Notes: generated by a model not told the origin, from the letters alone. A DNA stretch of 64,000 nucleotides from 20CM-2-55-15 sp963738025 (GCA_963738025.1 CAVTWA010000002.1:62001-126000), one strand, 5' to 3'; positions 37,349 through 46,250 are shown, numbered from the stretch's first letter. Numbers and translations: made by a program.

Positions 37349-38008
37349 ATGCTACGGGGATATCACGACACGCGATTTTCGTTTGACCCTCGACGCAAAG
37401 TTCTCTGGCGCAGCCTATGGAAGTATCACTTTTCGAAATACGTGCAGCCGAAGGATTGTGTGTTAGAGCTGGGAAGCGGCTATGGGGACTTCATCAATAG
37501 CGTCGAAGCAAGGCGTAGGGTGGCTGTCGATAGCTGGCCGGATTTCGTTCGGCACTTGGCGCCAGGAGTCGAAGGCCATGTTGGCAATGCGGTCGAGTTG
37601 AGTTTTCTCGATGACAGATCTGTCAACCTTGCCTTCGCCAGCAATCTCGTGGAGCATCTGTCGCAGGATGATTTTGTCCGGATGTTACGTGAATTGCAGC
37701 GCAAGCTGGCGATCGGCGGACGTCTCGCTCTGCTTCAACCGAATTTTCGTTACGCGTTTCGAGAGTATTTTGATGACTATACTCATGTCGCGGTCTACAC
37801 CCACCTGGGTCTTTGTGATCTTCTCAGAGCCGAAGGCTTCGAAATACTAGAATGCTATCCGAAATTTCTCCCGCTGACTATCAAGAGCCGATTTAAAGTT
37901 TGGCCTTTCCTCATTTGGGTTTACCTCAATTCGCCTCTCAAGCCGTTTGGCAAGCAGATGCTGGTAGTGGCTAGAGCGGCAGGGAACACGCACGAGAAAA
38001 CATGCTGA
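37349..38008 (+). CDS. SAM-dependent methyltransferase
   Basis: A 219-residue class I methyltransferase. CVLELGSGYGDFINSVE (about residues 37-53) is motif I, VAVDSWPDF strand 2, and LAFASNLVEHLSQDDF with LRELQRKLAIGGRLAL the motif IV-V region. It lies between a GT2 and a GT39-like membrane enzyme in an operon, so a sugar or glycolipid substrate is likely. Its last 7 bases overlap the next gene (ATG 38002, stop 38006-38008), implying coupled translation. Confidence 0.8.
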   Translation: MLRGYHDTRFSFDPRRKVLWRSLWKYHFSKYVQPKDCVLELGSGYGDFINSVEARRRVAVDSWPDFVRHLAPGVEGHVGNAVELSFLDDRSVNLAFASNLVEHLSQDDFVRMLRELQRKLAIGGRLALLQPNFRYAFREYFDDYTHVAVYTHLGLCDLLRAEGFEILECYPKFLPLTIKSRFKVWPFLIWVYLNSPLKPFGKQMLVVARAAGNTHEKTC

Positions 38009-39549
38009 TACCACGTGCATACGTCATTTGTTTGATGATGTTATTACTACCTGTCGCAATAATTTCCATTGCAGATTCCCGAAACGAAATTAAAAAACCA
38101 TATCAACTCGACTACGGTGAGGGCATCGTTCTATATCAAGCTTCAACCATACTTAATCTTTCGAGTGCTTATAAACCGATAGAGCAGTACCCTTACGTGA
38201 TCTTCCATTACCCGCCGGTTTATCATTTGGCGGTCATTGCTGTCCAAAGATGGACTGGCGATCTGCTCCTCGCGGGCCGTATCGTGTCTCTTATTTCCGG
38301 TATCTTGATCCAGGTCATCTTCGGCTTGATGGTATTCTTTTGTCTGCCCCGCCGGCTCGATCCCTTTTACCGATACGGAGCCGCTCTGTTTTCAGCGCTC
38401 CTACCGGATTTTCTATATGTCATGAATTGGTCGAGGCTCGCGCGCGTTGACACACTCGCAATACTCTTATCCTCTACCGGCGCCGCTTTGATTGTTCTGA
38501 GCGGCAAAAACAGATTGATGCAGTATTGTGCATTTGTCCTATTTGTAGCTGCGGTCTTTACAAAACAAACAATGATCGCGGCGCCACTTGCGTCTTTTAT
38601 TGTCTTGTTTGTTATTGACGCTAAGAATGCCCTGAAAGTTGGGCTGTTTGCCGGCGTGCTGGGATGTGCAGTTCTAACTGCACTTTCTTGGGCAACGCAC
38701 GGTCAAATCATCAAACATCTGTTCGTCTATAACCAGAATTCATTTGATTTCCATCAATTGGTGTCGATGCTGACTGATAACTATTTTAAGACGATGCCTG
38801 TATTCGTCCTCGCAATCGGTGCGGCGGGAGCTGCCGCTATCGAGGCGTGGAACTTCGTTCAGAGAGGAAGATGGCAGATCATCAGATCTCGGCTGGAGTA
38901 TAGCCCGACCCGCAGACTTATAGCCGTCTTTTCATTGCTGTTAGCGTTCGCTTTCTTGATTTCATTTACCGCTGGAAAAGTCGGCGCGAACTACAACTAT
39001 TTCATGGAATGGAATCTCGCGCTTTGCCCGCTTGCTGGAATTTCACTTTGTCGCATTCTCGGACAATTGCGCAAGCGCCCGCGATGGTCACCAGTCAATA
39101 TTATCCTTTTGATGGTGCCAATGATCATAGTGCTCCCCAGCTTCCCATATTCAATGCGGCAGTTGATTCAACTCGCGAGGAGCAGAGGAGAAAGGCAATT
39201 CGTCGTAGAGAAGACACCGGGCTACCAAGACTTCACCCAGGCTCTCGAGATCGTCCGAGAATCGAAGGGGCCAGTCTTTTCGGAAGATATGTGGCTGCTA
39301 GTCAAGTCTGGGAAGCAGGTTCCGGCCGAACCCGCAATTATCCGCGAACTGGCACGAACGTCCCAGTGGAATGAGCAGCCTTTCGTTCGCATGATTAAAG
39401 AGAAGCGATTTTCCACGATTGTCATAACGTCGGAGCTTGAGAACTCCGAGCGATTCACTCCAGCCGTTGCTGACGCGATCGGCGTCGCCTATCACATCAC
39501 TCGCCAGATTGGAAGGAACTACAAAATCTACGAGCCTCGAAGTAACTGA
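38002..39549 (+). CDS. GT39-like integral membrane glycosyltransferase
   Basis: A 515-residue protein with about ten transmembrane segments up to residue 400 and a soluble C-terminal domain of 110 residues. The first loop has YQLDYGEGIVLYQAS and YPYVIFHYPPVYHL, the acidic and Y.PP motifs expected for GT-C enzymes; WSRLARVDTLAILLS is a second-loop motif. It is arranged like the protein at 34513 (membrane part plus soluble end), and the two may be distant paralogues adding different sugars. It follows a GT2 and a methyltransferase in the same operon. Confidence 0.72.
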   Translation: MLIPRAYVICLMMLLLPVAIISIADSRNEIKKPYQLDYGEGIVLYQASTILNLSSAYKPIEQYPYVIFHYPPVYHLAVIAVQRWTGDLLLAGRIVSLISGILIQVIFGLMVFFCLPRRLDPFYRYGAALFSALLPDFLYVMNWSRLARVDTLAILLSSTGAALIVLSGKNRLMQYCAFVLFVAAVFTKQTMIAAPLASFIVLFVIDAKNALKVGLFAGVLGCAVLTALSWATHGQIIKHLFVYNQNSFDFHQLVSMLTDNYFKTMPVFVLAIGAAGAAAIEAWNFVQRGRWQIIRSRLEYSPTRRLIAVFSLLLAFAFLISFTAGKVGANYNYFMEWNLALCPLAGISLCRILGQLRKRPRWSPVNIILLMVPMIIVLPSFPYSMRQLIQLARSRGERQFVVEKTPGYQDFTQALEIVRESKGPVFSEDMWLLVKSGKQVPAEPAIIRELARTSQWNEQPFVRMIKEKRFSTIVITSELENSERFTPAVADAIGVAYHITRQIGRNYKIYEPRSN

Positions 39550-39691
39550 AGAGTTCTCGAGCTGCTGAAAAATCGATTTTTTTAAGAAAACGCACTGATA
39601 GAAGAGCGCCGGGAGTCTGATCGCGTATGGTCCAAAAATCGATTTATCTCCGACAGTGAAGACGGACGCATTAGCGTGATAGTCTCGGCGG

Positions 39692-39868
39692 ATGCGAGCG
39701 GGTCTGGATCCATTTTCGTTTCCGGTCGTCTCGATGCCAGGTTGGCTGAACCAAACGCAGCAGCAGGTCATCGATTATCTGGTCGAAGAAAATCGAGTTC
39801 TGCGAGAGCAGATCGGTTGTCGGCGCCTCCGCTTCAACGATGATCAGCGGCGTCCGCCCATCCGTTAA
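39692..39868 (+). pseudogene. N-terminal remnant of an IS481-like transposase
   Basis: A 58-codon frame reads, in part, MPGWLNQTQQQVIDYLVEEN and then RVLREQIGCRRLRFNDDQRR before a stop. This is the start of a widespread acidobacterial integrase-core transposase (W-N-R-H-Q-Q-Q-V-I-E-Y-L-type N-terminus with REQL-G-RRLRL-DDQRR). The helix-turn-helix and DDE core that should follow are absent: the frame stops and the next 55 bases lead directly into the ankyrin gene's 3' end. Two AAAAATCGATTT stretches (39567-39580 and about 39635-39646) just upstream may be relics of the element's end. Confidence 0.7.
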
Positions 39869-39923
39869 ACCCGTTCAATCCGTGGCTTATCCGAATCCCA
39901 ACCTTGGCTTGTGAGAAATCCGG

Positions 39924-41666
39924 CTAACGGCAAACCTCCGTGATGCATACGGACTCAACGGTCCGTCCCAACGGCGGTACGGCGAGGCCGGCTGCGGCCA
40001 TCAATTTACGAATGAGAAAGCCGGTTTCGGGTTGTGGGATTGCCGATTGCACTCCGGTTCGAACAAGCCCATCGGCGTAATCGACGGGCAGCCACCTGTG
40101 AGTGGCGAGTTGGAGACTGCCTCGGTTATCCGTATTCCCGTAATCTCTGATGTCTAACCTGGCACCGTGGTCCACGAGCATCTGCACGACGGCGGTATGT
40201 CCCTTGTGTGCAGCGCCCATCAGCGAAGTGCGGCCGGTGTCAGCCTGCGAATTCGGATCGAGACCCAGTTCCAGGAGCAACTTGACGGCTTCCAGGGTCT
40301 CGACCTCGGACCACTCGTAAGTAATCCCGTGAACCCAGCCGATTCCCGAGGCGACCTGCAACGCCGTCACGCCCAACGTCGTCGCGATATTCGGATCGGC
40401 GCCGTGCGCCAGCAGCAATTTCATCAGGGTGAGGTCGCCGGATTGCGATGCCCGCAGGAAGGCCGTCGCGCCATTCTCATCCAGCCACTGGTCTGTGAAG
40501 ACCGTTCGGCTTTCGGTGTTGTCCTTTACTCGGGCGTTCACATTGGCGCCTTTCGCCAGAAGAAGCTTGATGAAATCCAGATGATCCATGTCGCCCTTAC
40601 GGACAGGATAGTCGCCGCCTTCGATGTTACGGTTGTCCGTCGCGAGATACAGCGGGGTCCATGCGCCCTTGTTGGCAAGGTTGGGATCTGCGCCGTTATT
40701 CAGCAGAAAGGTTCCGAGCCTGTAATACCGGTTTTGCGTAGCGACAAGCAAAGGACTCCAGCCGTAGCCGCTCACCTGGTTTACGTCGGCTCCCGCGGCA
40801 AGCAGTTCCTTCACCGATTCCACATCGTTGGACCGAACGGCATATATCAGCGCCGTCAGTTCGCCCCCATCTTTTGCCTGTCCCCGAACCGGGGGATCGT
40901 CACCCTGATCGTCGTCCGCAGCCGCGTTTGTACCGCCACCGCCACGTAAGGCGGTGACAGCGGCAGGCTGACCCAGGGAATTCAGTGCGTTCAGATCCGG
41001 CGACGCTTCCGCTGCGGCTATCGCAGCGGCGAGGGCGGCTATGGCCTTTCTCGGATCGGCGGATTTGCTGGGTCGAGAAGTTCCTTTTGCACGAGGCGCT
41101 GGATTCGAGCGAAAGGTGAAGTCCGCTCCACGACGCAGCAGGAGTTGAACCGCTGCTGCGTGACCTTCGTTGGCGGCCCACATCAACGCGGTCGTTCCCC
41201 GCAAGGTTTCCTTCGCATTCACTTCCGCACCATGATCGAGCAGCACCTGGATGGTCTCCACACTGCCCGATCGTGAGGCTTCCATGAGTGCAGTCGTTCC
41301 GTGCAGAAGAGGCTGGTTCGGATCCGCTCCCGAATTCAACAGCGCCGCCGCCATAGCGGCATCTCCATTAACGCTGGCGAGGTAAAGCGGTGTTGCACCC
41401 TCACGGTTCGCCGCCTTGACGTTTGCGCCCGCGGCAATCAGGAGGTCCGCCATTGTCTTGTCTCCATGGTACACAGCCCAATGAAGCGCCGTTGCGCCGT
41501 CCGCCTGTGGCGCGTTCACATCGCTGTGCTGCGCTATAAGGATGCGGACAGCGGCAGTGTCGCCGCGCATTGCGGCGTCTGCGACGTCGGAGCGGCCCGC
41601 GGCGAAAACCACCGTCGATAGCAACAACCCTGCAGCAAGGTTTGCGATGAGACGTTTCACATTCAT
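39924..41666 (-). CDS. Secreted ankyrin-repeat protein
   Basis: A 580-residue protein with a signal peptide (MNVKRLIANLAAGLLLSTVV, cleavage near AAG). About ten ankyrin units follow in two blocks, for example TPLYLASVNGDAAMAAALLN and TALMWAANEGHAAAVQLLLR, separated by a low-complexity linker around residues 200-265 (rich in A, D, G and K). ATG 41666 lies 20 bases past the DUF1552 stop; a longer frame from 41717 overlaps that gene and lacks a signal peptide at its start. Ankyrin proteins bind partners. Third in an operon with the DUF1592 and DUF1552 genes, it probably assembles with those exported proteins. Confidence 0.85.
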   Translation of the reverse strand: MNVKRLIANLAAGLLLSTVVFAAGRSDVADAAMRGDTAAVRILIAQHSDVNAPQADGATALHWAVYHGDKTMADLLIAAGANVKAANREGATPLYLASVNGDAAMAAALLNSGADPNQPLLHGTTALMEASRSGSVETIQVLLDHGAEVNAKETLRGTTALMWAANEGHAAAVQLLLRRGADFTFRSNPAPRAKGTSRPSKSADPRKAIAALAAAIAAAEASPDLNALNSLGQPAAVTALRGGGGTNAAADDDQGDDPPVRGQAKDGGELTALIYAVRSNDVESVKELLAAGADVNQVSGYGWSPLLVATQNRYYRLGTFLLNNGADPNLANKGAWTPLYLATDNRNIEGGDYPVRKGDMDHLDFIKLLLAKGANVNARVKDNTESRTVFTDQWLDENGATAFLRASQSGDLTLMKLLLAHGADPNIATTLGVTALQVASGIGWVHGITYEWSEVETLEAVKLLLELGLDPNSQADTGRTSLMGAAHKGHTAVVQMLVDHGARLDIRDYGNTDNRGSLQLATHRWLPVDYADGLVRTGVQSAIPQPETGFLIRKLMAAAGLAVPPLGRTVESVCITEVCR

Positions 41667-41685
41667 ATGGTTGTCCCGATGTCCG

Positions 41686-43032
41686 TCATAGGTTTTCAAG
41701 CCGTCCCGTACTGTCACCGATGCTTTCCTGGTGGATACCGAATTTGTCCAGGATGGTCAGCAGCAGATTTCCGGTCGGAACCATCCTGCTTGGATAGGCG
41801 AGATGGCGGTTGCCCTTGACCTTTCCGTTGAGGCCGCCGATGAGCACGTGCGGCACATCATAATGAAGGTGTTGATTGGAATTTCCCATGTTGCTGCCAT
41901 AGAGAACAAGCGAATGATCCAGCAGCGTCCCGTCGCCGTCCTGAGTTTTCGAGAGGTTGTCGATCAGATAGGCGAGCATCTTCACGTGATACTGATTCAG
42001 TTTCGCGTATTCGGCAATTCGCTTCGGGTCTTCGCCGTGATGGGACCCGCCGTGGAAACTCAACGTGGGCACGTCGCTCGCGGGATAAGCCCGGCCGGTG
42101 AGATCGCGGGCAAACATCAGGGTGCCGACGCGGGTGATGTCCGCCTTGAAGGCCAGGGCGAGCAGATCGAACTGCAGCTTGATATGTTCGTCGAAGGTTT
42201 GCGGCACACCTACGGGTACGGGAATATCCGTCGGCACCACAGTCGATGCCTTCATTGCAATTTGCAGTCGCCGTTCGATCTCGCGAACGTCCTCGGTGTA
42301 GTGGTCAAGGCGGATGCGATCGTCAGCGCTGACCGAGTTGCGAAGACGCGAGAAACTGCTCAGGAGTCCGTCGAGAATGCTGCGGTCCCGTTCCCGCCGT
42401 CGGGATCGCTGATCAATCGTACTGCCGTCTCCAAACATGTGCTCGAACACAACTTGCGGGTTCAGTTCCATCGGCAGAGGCGAAGTCGGCGAGGACCACG
42501 AGATTGTGTTGGAGTACGCGCAACTGTAGCCTTCGCCGCAATTACTCGAGTTGGCGCCCGGATCCTCCACGGCGAGTTGCATGGACGGTAGCAGGTTGTC
42601 CTGGCCAATCGCTTGCGCGATCATCTGATCAATCGTAGTACCCGCGTAAACGTCCGCGCCGATCGTCTTCTTGGGTTTATTCGCGCACAGGTATGCCCCT
42701 GCAACAAAATGGTCGGCGCCGGTCATGCCCTGCGGTGATTCTGCCGAGCGAGCATGCAGGCCGCTGAGGATTGTCACATGGTCCCGGAAGGGTTCGAGCG
42801 GCTTGAGACAGAATTTGAAGTCCGGGGCTGTACCTTCCTTGTCGGGAACCCAATAACCCGGAGCCATGCCGTGACAGACAAATAAGCCGACAAATCGAGG
42901 CTTGGAGGCGGCCGCCGTTTGAGCGGTTGCTGTCGCGGCCGGCACCATCGCTTCGAGAAACGGCAGCGCAAGCGCAGCGCCTGCGCCTCGCAGAACAGTT
43001 CGTCTGGAAATGTGTTTTTTAGTGATAAACAT
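41686..43032 (-). CDS. DUF1552 domain protein with Tat-like signal
   Basis: A 448-residue protein. The N-terminus SRRTVLRGAGAALALPFLEA is a twin-arginine-type export signal. The rest matches DUF1552: FVCHGMAPGYWVPDKEGTAP, LSGLHARS, GADHFVAGAYLC, GTTIDQMIAQ and SFHGGSHHGEDP, with DHSLVLYGSNMGNSNQHLHY near the end. The family is common in Planctomycetes, Verrucomicrobia and Acidobacteria and is almost always encoded with DUF1592 proteins; its biochemical role is unknown. Conserved Asp/His clusters hint at metal binding. ATG 43032 is 17 bases after the DUF1592 stop. Confidence 0.9.
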   Translation of the reverse strand: MFITKKHISRRTVLRGAGAALALPFLEAMVPAATATAQTAAASKPRFVGLFVCHGMAPGYWVPDKEGTAPDFKFCLKPLEPFRDHVTILSGLHARSAESPQGMTGADHFVAGAYLCANKPKKTIGADVYAGTTIDQMIAQAIGQDNLLPSMQLAVEDPGANSSNCGEGYSCAYSNTISWSSPTSPLPMELNPQVVFEHMFGDGSTIDQRSRRRERDRSILDGLLSSFSRLRNSVSADDRIRLDHYTEDVREIERRLQIAMKASTVVPTDIPVPVGVPQTFDEHIKLQFDLLALAFKADITRVGTLMFARDLTGRAYPASDVPTLSFHGGSHHGEDPKRIAEYAKLNQYHVKMLAYLIDNLSKTQDGDGTLLDHSLVLYGSNMGNSNQHLHYDVPHVLIGGLNGKVKGNRHLAYPSRMVPTGNLLLTILDKFGIHQESIGDSTGRLENL

Positions 43033-43048
43033 GTTGGTATCTCTGTAG

Positions 43049-45466
43049 TCAGCGAGCCGCGCGCTGTGCAGTGGCACCGGGTTTCTTGATGTTCATTTGA
43101 AACGCCGAACTCTTGACGATGCCCAGCACCAGGTCGGAAAACTTATAGTTGCTGCCCGCTGAGTCCCTCACGATCGAACGGACCAGCGGCATATCCCCAT
43201 ACTCCACACCGCGGCCGAGCCCGTAGGTGAGCATTTTCTCGGTTACGACCCGCACGAATTGATCGGAATAACGCACCATCGAGTTACGCAGACTGGCGAC
43301 CCCGTCCAGCTTCGTTCCGTCAACAAGGACGCCTGTGGCATCGATGGGTGCGCCCTCATCCTGTGAACGCCACGCGCCGACCGCATCAAAGTTTTCCAGG
43401 GCCAGTCCGATCGGCTCAAAAATCCGGTGGCACGTTGCACACGCCGGATTCGTGTGATGCGCTTCCATCGTCTGGCGCATCGTCAGCGTTTTTGCGTTTC
43501 CGGCCGTGTCCGCAGTTTTCTCCTTAATTGCCGGGACGTTCGGTGGCGGATCCGGCGGACTGACGCCAAGGAACGTCTGCAGGAACCACTTGCCACGAGC
43601 GACAGGCGACGTGCGGGCCGGGACCGAGGTCACCGTCAACAGCGCGCCTTTTCCCAGCAGGCCGCGGCGCATATCGAGATCCGGGCCCAGAGTGACGCGG
43701 CGGAATTGCGAGCCATACAGGTTCGGGATGCCGTAGTGCTTTGCCAGCCGTTCGTTGACGAATGTGTAATCCGCCGTCAGCAGATCGACCACACTGCGAT
43801 TTTCGTGCACAATGCTGCCGAAGAACAGTTCAATTTCACGCTCAAACGCTGCGCGCAAGTTGTCGTCGAAATCGGGAAAGAGATTCACGACCGGCTCGCT
43901 CGTCTTCAGTGAACGCACGCCGAGCCACTGTCCTGTAAAGTTGCGGATCAGCGCTTCGACACGCGAATCCGCCAGCATTCGCCTGACCTGCTGCTCCAGG
44001 ACACGTGGATCTTTGAGTTTGCCTTGCGCGGCGAGGTCGATTAGTTCGTCATCCGGGACGCTGCTCCACAGAAAAAACGACAGCCGGGAAGCCAGATCGA
44101 GATCCCTGATGCGATAGCTCGCTCCGGCAGCCAGGCCAGCGGGTTCAGTTTCTGCGCGATATATGAATTCAGCATCGGCAAGGACGCGCTGCAGTATCGC
44201 TGCGATGCCATCGTCAAAGCTGCCGCCTTTCCGGCCGGAGAGATAAAACTCCATCAACGACTCCAGATCCGCGGGACGGGCGGGACGGCGAAAGGCATGT
44301 TTGACAAGCGTCGTAATGATCGTTCGGGCGCACGCTGCTTCGTCGCTCGGCTGGACCGGCCGACACACGAAAATCTTCCGTTGGCTTGGGGTATCCACGG
44401 CGCCTGTCGAACGGTAGGGTCCCTCAATCTGAACCTGGCCGACATGCGGATAGAACAGAAAGCCGCCGATGCTGCCGGGCGCGTTCATCGTTCGCACAAA
44501 TGCCTTGTTAATGTCGCTGTCCGGCAAATGATTGGTCGCGAGGAACGTCACTCCGACCGTGTGCAAACCTGCCTTGATCGGTATCGGAGGAGTTTCGGCG
44601 CCACGGTTCCTGCCCGTAACTTCCCGATCCCAGTCGACCAGCTTCACCCGTTCGCCGTCGATCAGCACCTCGAGTTGTTCCCCCTTGATGCCGCCCAGAA
44701 CTCCGCCCCCATAAGCGCCCATACCTCTAACCTGGAAGACATACTCTCCGTCGGCTGGAAATTCGTGCTTGATCAGCATGCCGCCGCGGGTTGCGAAAGG
44801 TAGTCCCTCGACGTGGTAGTTCTGCGCGGTGTCCGAAGGTACGTCATAGATGGCCTGCGTCGGACCGGACACATTGCCGATCGCCAGACGGCTGATCTTT
44901 CCTGCAGCCGATACGTAGGCCTGCATCAATGCCGGCGACATCGTGAGCGCCGCCGCAATATTGTCGAACCCGGCTGTCGAATCGTCAGGCGGCAGGAACT
45001 TCGTGGCGTCCACTTCGAGCCCGATCACGTCGCGGATCGCATTCGTGTACTCCGTGCGGTTAAGACGGTGGAGGCCCGGCGCAGGCAAATGGCTGGCCGG
45101 ACCACGGTCGAGTTCATTCTCCATCCAGGTGACCAGCGCCTGGCGGGTGGCCGGGTCCGGGCGAGCATATCCCGCCGGCGGCATCATGCCCGCGCGCAGT
45201 TTGCGGACAACTTTTTCTCCGATTTCCGCGTGCTCTCCGATATGCGCAAGGTCCAATTGATCGAGCATCAGATTGGCCGTCTTCGCCTTCGTATTATGGC
45301 ATGTGACACAGTACCGGTCGATAATGGCGCGAGGCTCGGCAACGTCTGCAGCCTGTTGCAGCGCTGCCAGCGGCAGCGGCTGCTTCGCCAGGCACACAGA
45401 TAGGCCGGAAACAAAGACCACTGACATGGCCGTTACACAACCAACTGTAAAAAGTCTCATGTTCAT
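43049..45466 (-). CDS. DUF1592-family protein with cytochrome c motifs
   Basis: An 805-residue exported protein: a signal peptide (about 1-28), then CVTCH at residues 53-57, a c-type heme site, then the domain series usually labelled DUF1587, DUF1595, DUF1592, DUF1588 and DUF1585. Visible blocks include LHRLNRTEYTNAIRDVIGL, FLPPDDSTAGFDNI, LASRLSFFLWSSVPDDEL, RRGLLGKGALLTVTSVPART and ACATCHRIFEPIGLALENFD, the last carrying a second CxxCH. A periplasmic redox function is likely; the substrate is not known. ATG 45466 follows GAGGAG; it overlaps the stop of a degenerate upstream frame as ATGA. A perfect TTGACA (45576-45581) upstream lacks a good -10 box. Confidence 0.9.
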   Translation of the reverse strand: MNMRLFTVGCVTAMSVVFVSGLSVCLAKQPLPLAALQQAADVAEPRAIIDRYCVTCHNTKAKTANLMLDQLDLAHIGEHAEIGEKVVRKLRAGMMPPAGYARPDPATRQALVTWMENELDRGPASHLPAPGLHRLNRTEYTNAIRDVIGLEVDATKFLPPDDSTAGFDNIAAALTMSPALMQAYVSAAGKISRLAIGNVSGPTQAIYDVPSDTAQNYHVEGLPFATRGGMLIKHEFPADGEYVFQVRGMGAYGGGVLGGIKGEQLEVLIDGERVKLVDWDREVTGRNRGAETPPIPIKAGLHTVGVTFLATNHLPDSDINKAFVRTMNAPGSIGGFLFYPHVGQVQIEGPYRSTGAVDTPSQRKIFVCRPVQPSDEAACARTIITTLVKHAFRRPARPADLESLMEFYLSGRKGGSFDDGIAAILQRVLADAEFIYRAETEPAGLAAGASYRIRDLDLASRLSFFLWSSVPDDELIDLAAQGKLKDPRVLEQQVRRMLADSRVEALIRNFTGQWLGVRSLKTSEPVVNLFPDFDDNLRAAFEREIELFFGSIVHENRSVVDLLTADYTFVNERLAKHYGIPNLYGSQFRRVTLGPDLDMRRGLLGKGALLTVTSVPARTSPVARGKWFLQTFLGVSPPDPPPNVPAIKEKTADTAGNAKTLTMRQTMEAHHTNPACATCHRIFEPIGLALENFDAVGAWRSQDEGAPIDATGVLVDGTKLDGVASLRNSMVRYSDQFVRVVTEKMLTYGLGRGVEYGDMPLVRSIVRDSAGSNYKFSDLVLGIVKSSAFQMNIKKPGATAQRAAR

Positions 45467-45966
45467 GATCTCCTCGTCCTCCTGACCGGTGCCGCGCGGC
45501 CGCATCTTTGACCGACGGTTTTGCAACGTCTTCGGATTTTCGGGTTTATCGGATGTATTCGGAGCTCGAAAATCATGTCAAGTCTAACCGAAATGGTAAG
45601 CATTTTAAACGGAGAGCGCCGTTTAAGGATGGTGAGTTTGACCTGGAGATGGACGCCCTTGCGAGTGCTGGTCACGCGAATCTTATGGGGTTTGCCGTCA
45701 CTGCGAGGCGCGTCATATTGGATGATGTAGCTCGAATGTGAGGCCCCGACCGTCTCCGAAACTGCTTTTTCGAAGTCGTTGGAATAAACCTTGCCGCCTG
45801 TCACCTTTGCGAAATCGTCAAATGCAACGCTTGTTAGCGAAACGGGATTTCCCAGATCCACACTGTTGAGCGTGGATGCCCTCAAACGCCGGAAATTGGT
45901 CTGGGGCCAAAGCTTGCTTCCTCCGAAGGAGCAATTGCGAGGCTTCGTTCTGGCCATCTTTTGCAA
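45463..45966 (-). pseudogene. C-terminal remnant of a VWFA-like protein (TIGR03436 type)
   Basis: The middle of this 167-codon frame is recognisable: VAFDDFAKVTGGKVYSNDFE, then VGASHSSYIIQYDAP and DGKPHKIRVTSTRKGVHLQV. This is the last third of the acidobacterial VWFA-related family (LA..TGG..., YLLGY, DG..HKI.V...R.G). The first two thirds, including the metal-binding site, are missing and the last 55 codons are unrelated, low-quality coding sequence that overlaps the DUF1592 gene's leader. I read it as a decayed gene whose 3' end now forms the upstream region of the DUF1592 operon. Confidence 0.65.
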
Positions 45967-45998
45967 GTCGGGGGAATTCGTTTCGGCAATGGGCCTGA

Positions 45999-46250
45999 AC
46001 TTGTTTACGGAATGGGTCCGCGATCTTCATTGCAGTAGCGCAGCTTCAACGAGCGGCGGCAGCACGAGATTATGAACACATTCAGACCCTTGGCACCGGC
46101 GTCCTCGACGGAGTCGTCTACCAGGAAAGTCTGCTCAAACCCGTGCCCCCATCCGCGCTGTTTGCGCATTTTGCACATGCGAATTTCTTCACCGGCTCCG
46201 ATGCGCAAACTGCTCATGAAGTTAAAATGCGAAACTACTGGGACTCTTAA
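45999..46250 (+). pseudogene. C-terminal fragment of an unidentified gene
   Basis: A plus-strand frame without a usable start codon is open from 45999 to the TAA at 46248-46250. Its later part looks like genuine protein: RDYEHIQTLGTGVLDGVVYQ, ESLLKPVPPSALFAHFAHAN, then FFTGSDAQTAHEVKMRNYWD. The upstream part in the same frame is closed by a TGA at 45996. I do not recognise the family. It is best read as the 3' end of a gene whose 5' part was lost, lying opposite in direction to the VWFA-like remnant. Confidence 0.4.

Noticed and set aside
40167..40949. A 260-codon plus-strand frame opposite the ankyrin gene
   Set aside because: It mirrors the ankyrin repeats on the other strand and shows no independent protein features.
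41731..42591. A 286-codon plus-strand frame opposite the DUF1552 gene
   Set aside because: Shadow of a clearly conserved coding sequence; no motif and no ribosome-binding site.
46005..46217. Minus-strand frame with a TFLVDDSVEDAGAKGLNVFI stretch, considered as the missing middle part of the VWFA-like gene
   Set aside because: It is out of frame with the recognisable C-terminal remnant and is exactly opposite the more protein-like plus-strand fragment ending at 46250, so it is probably a shadow.
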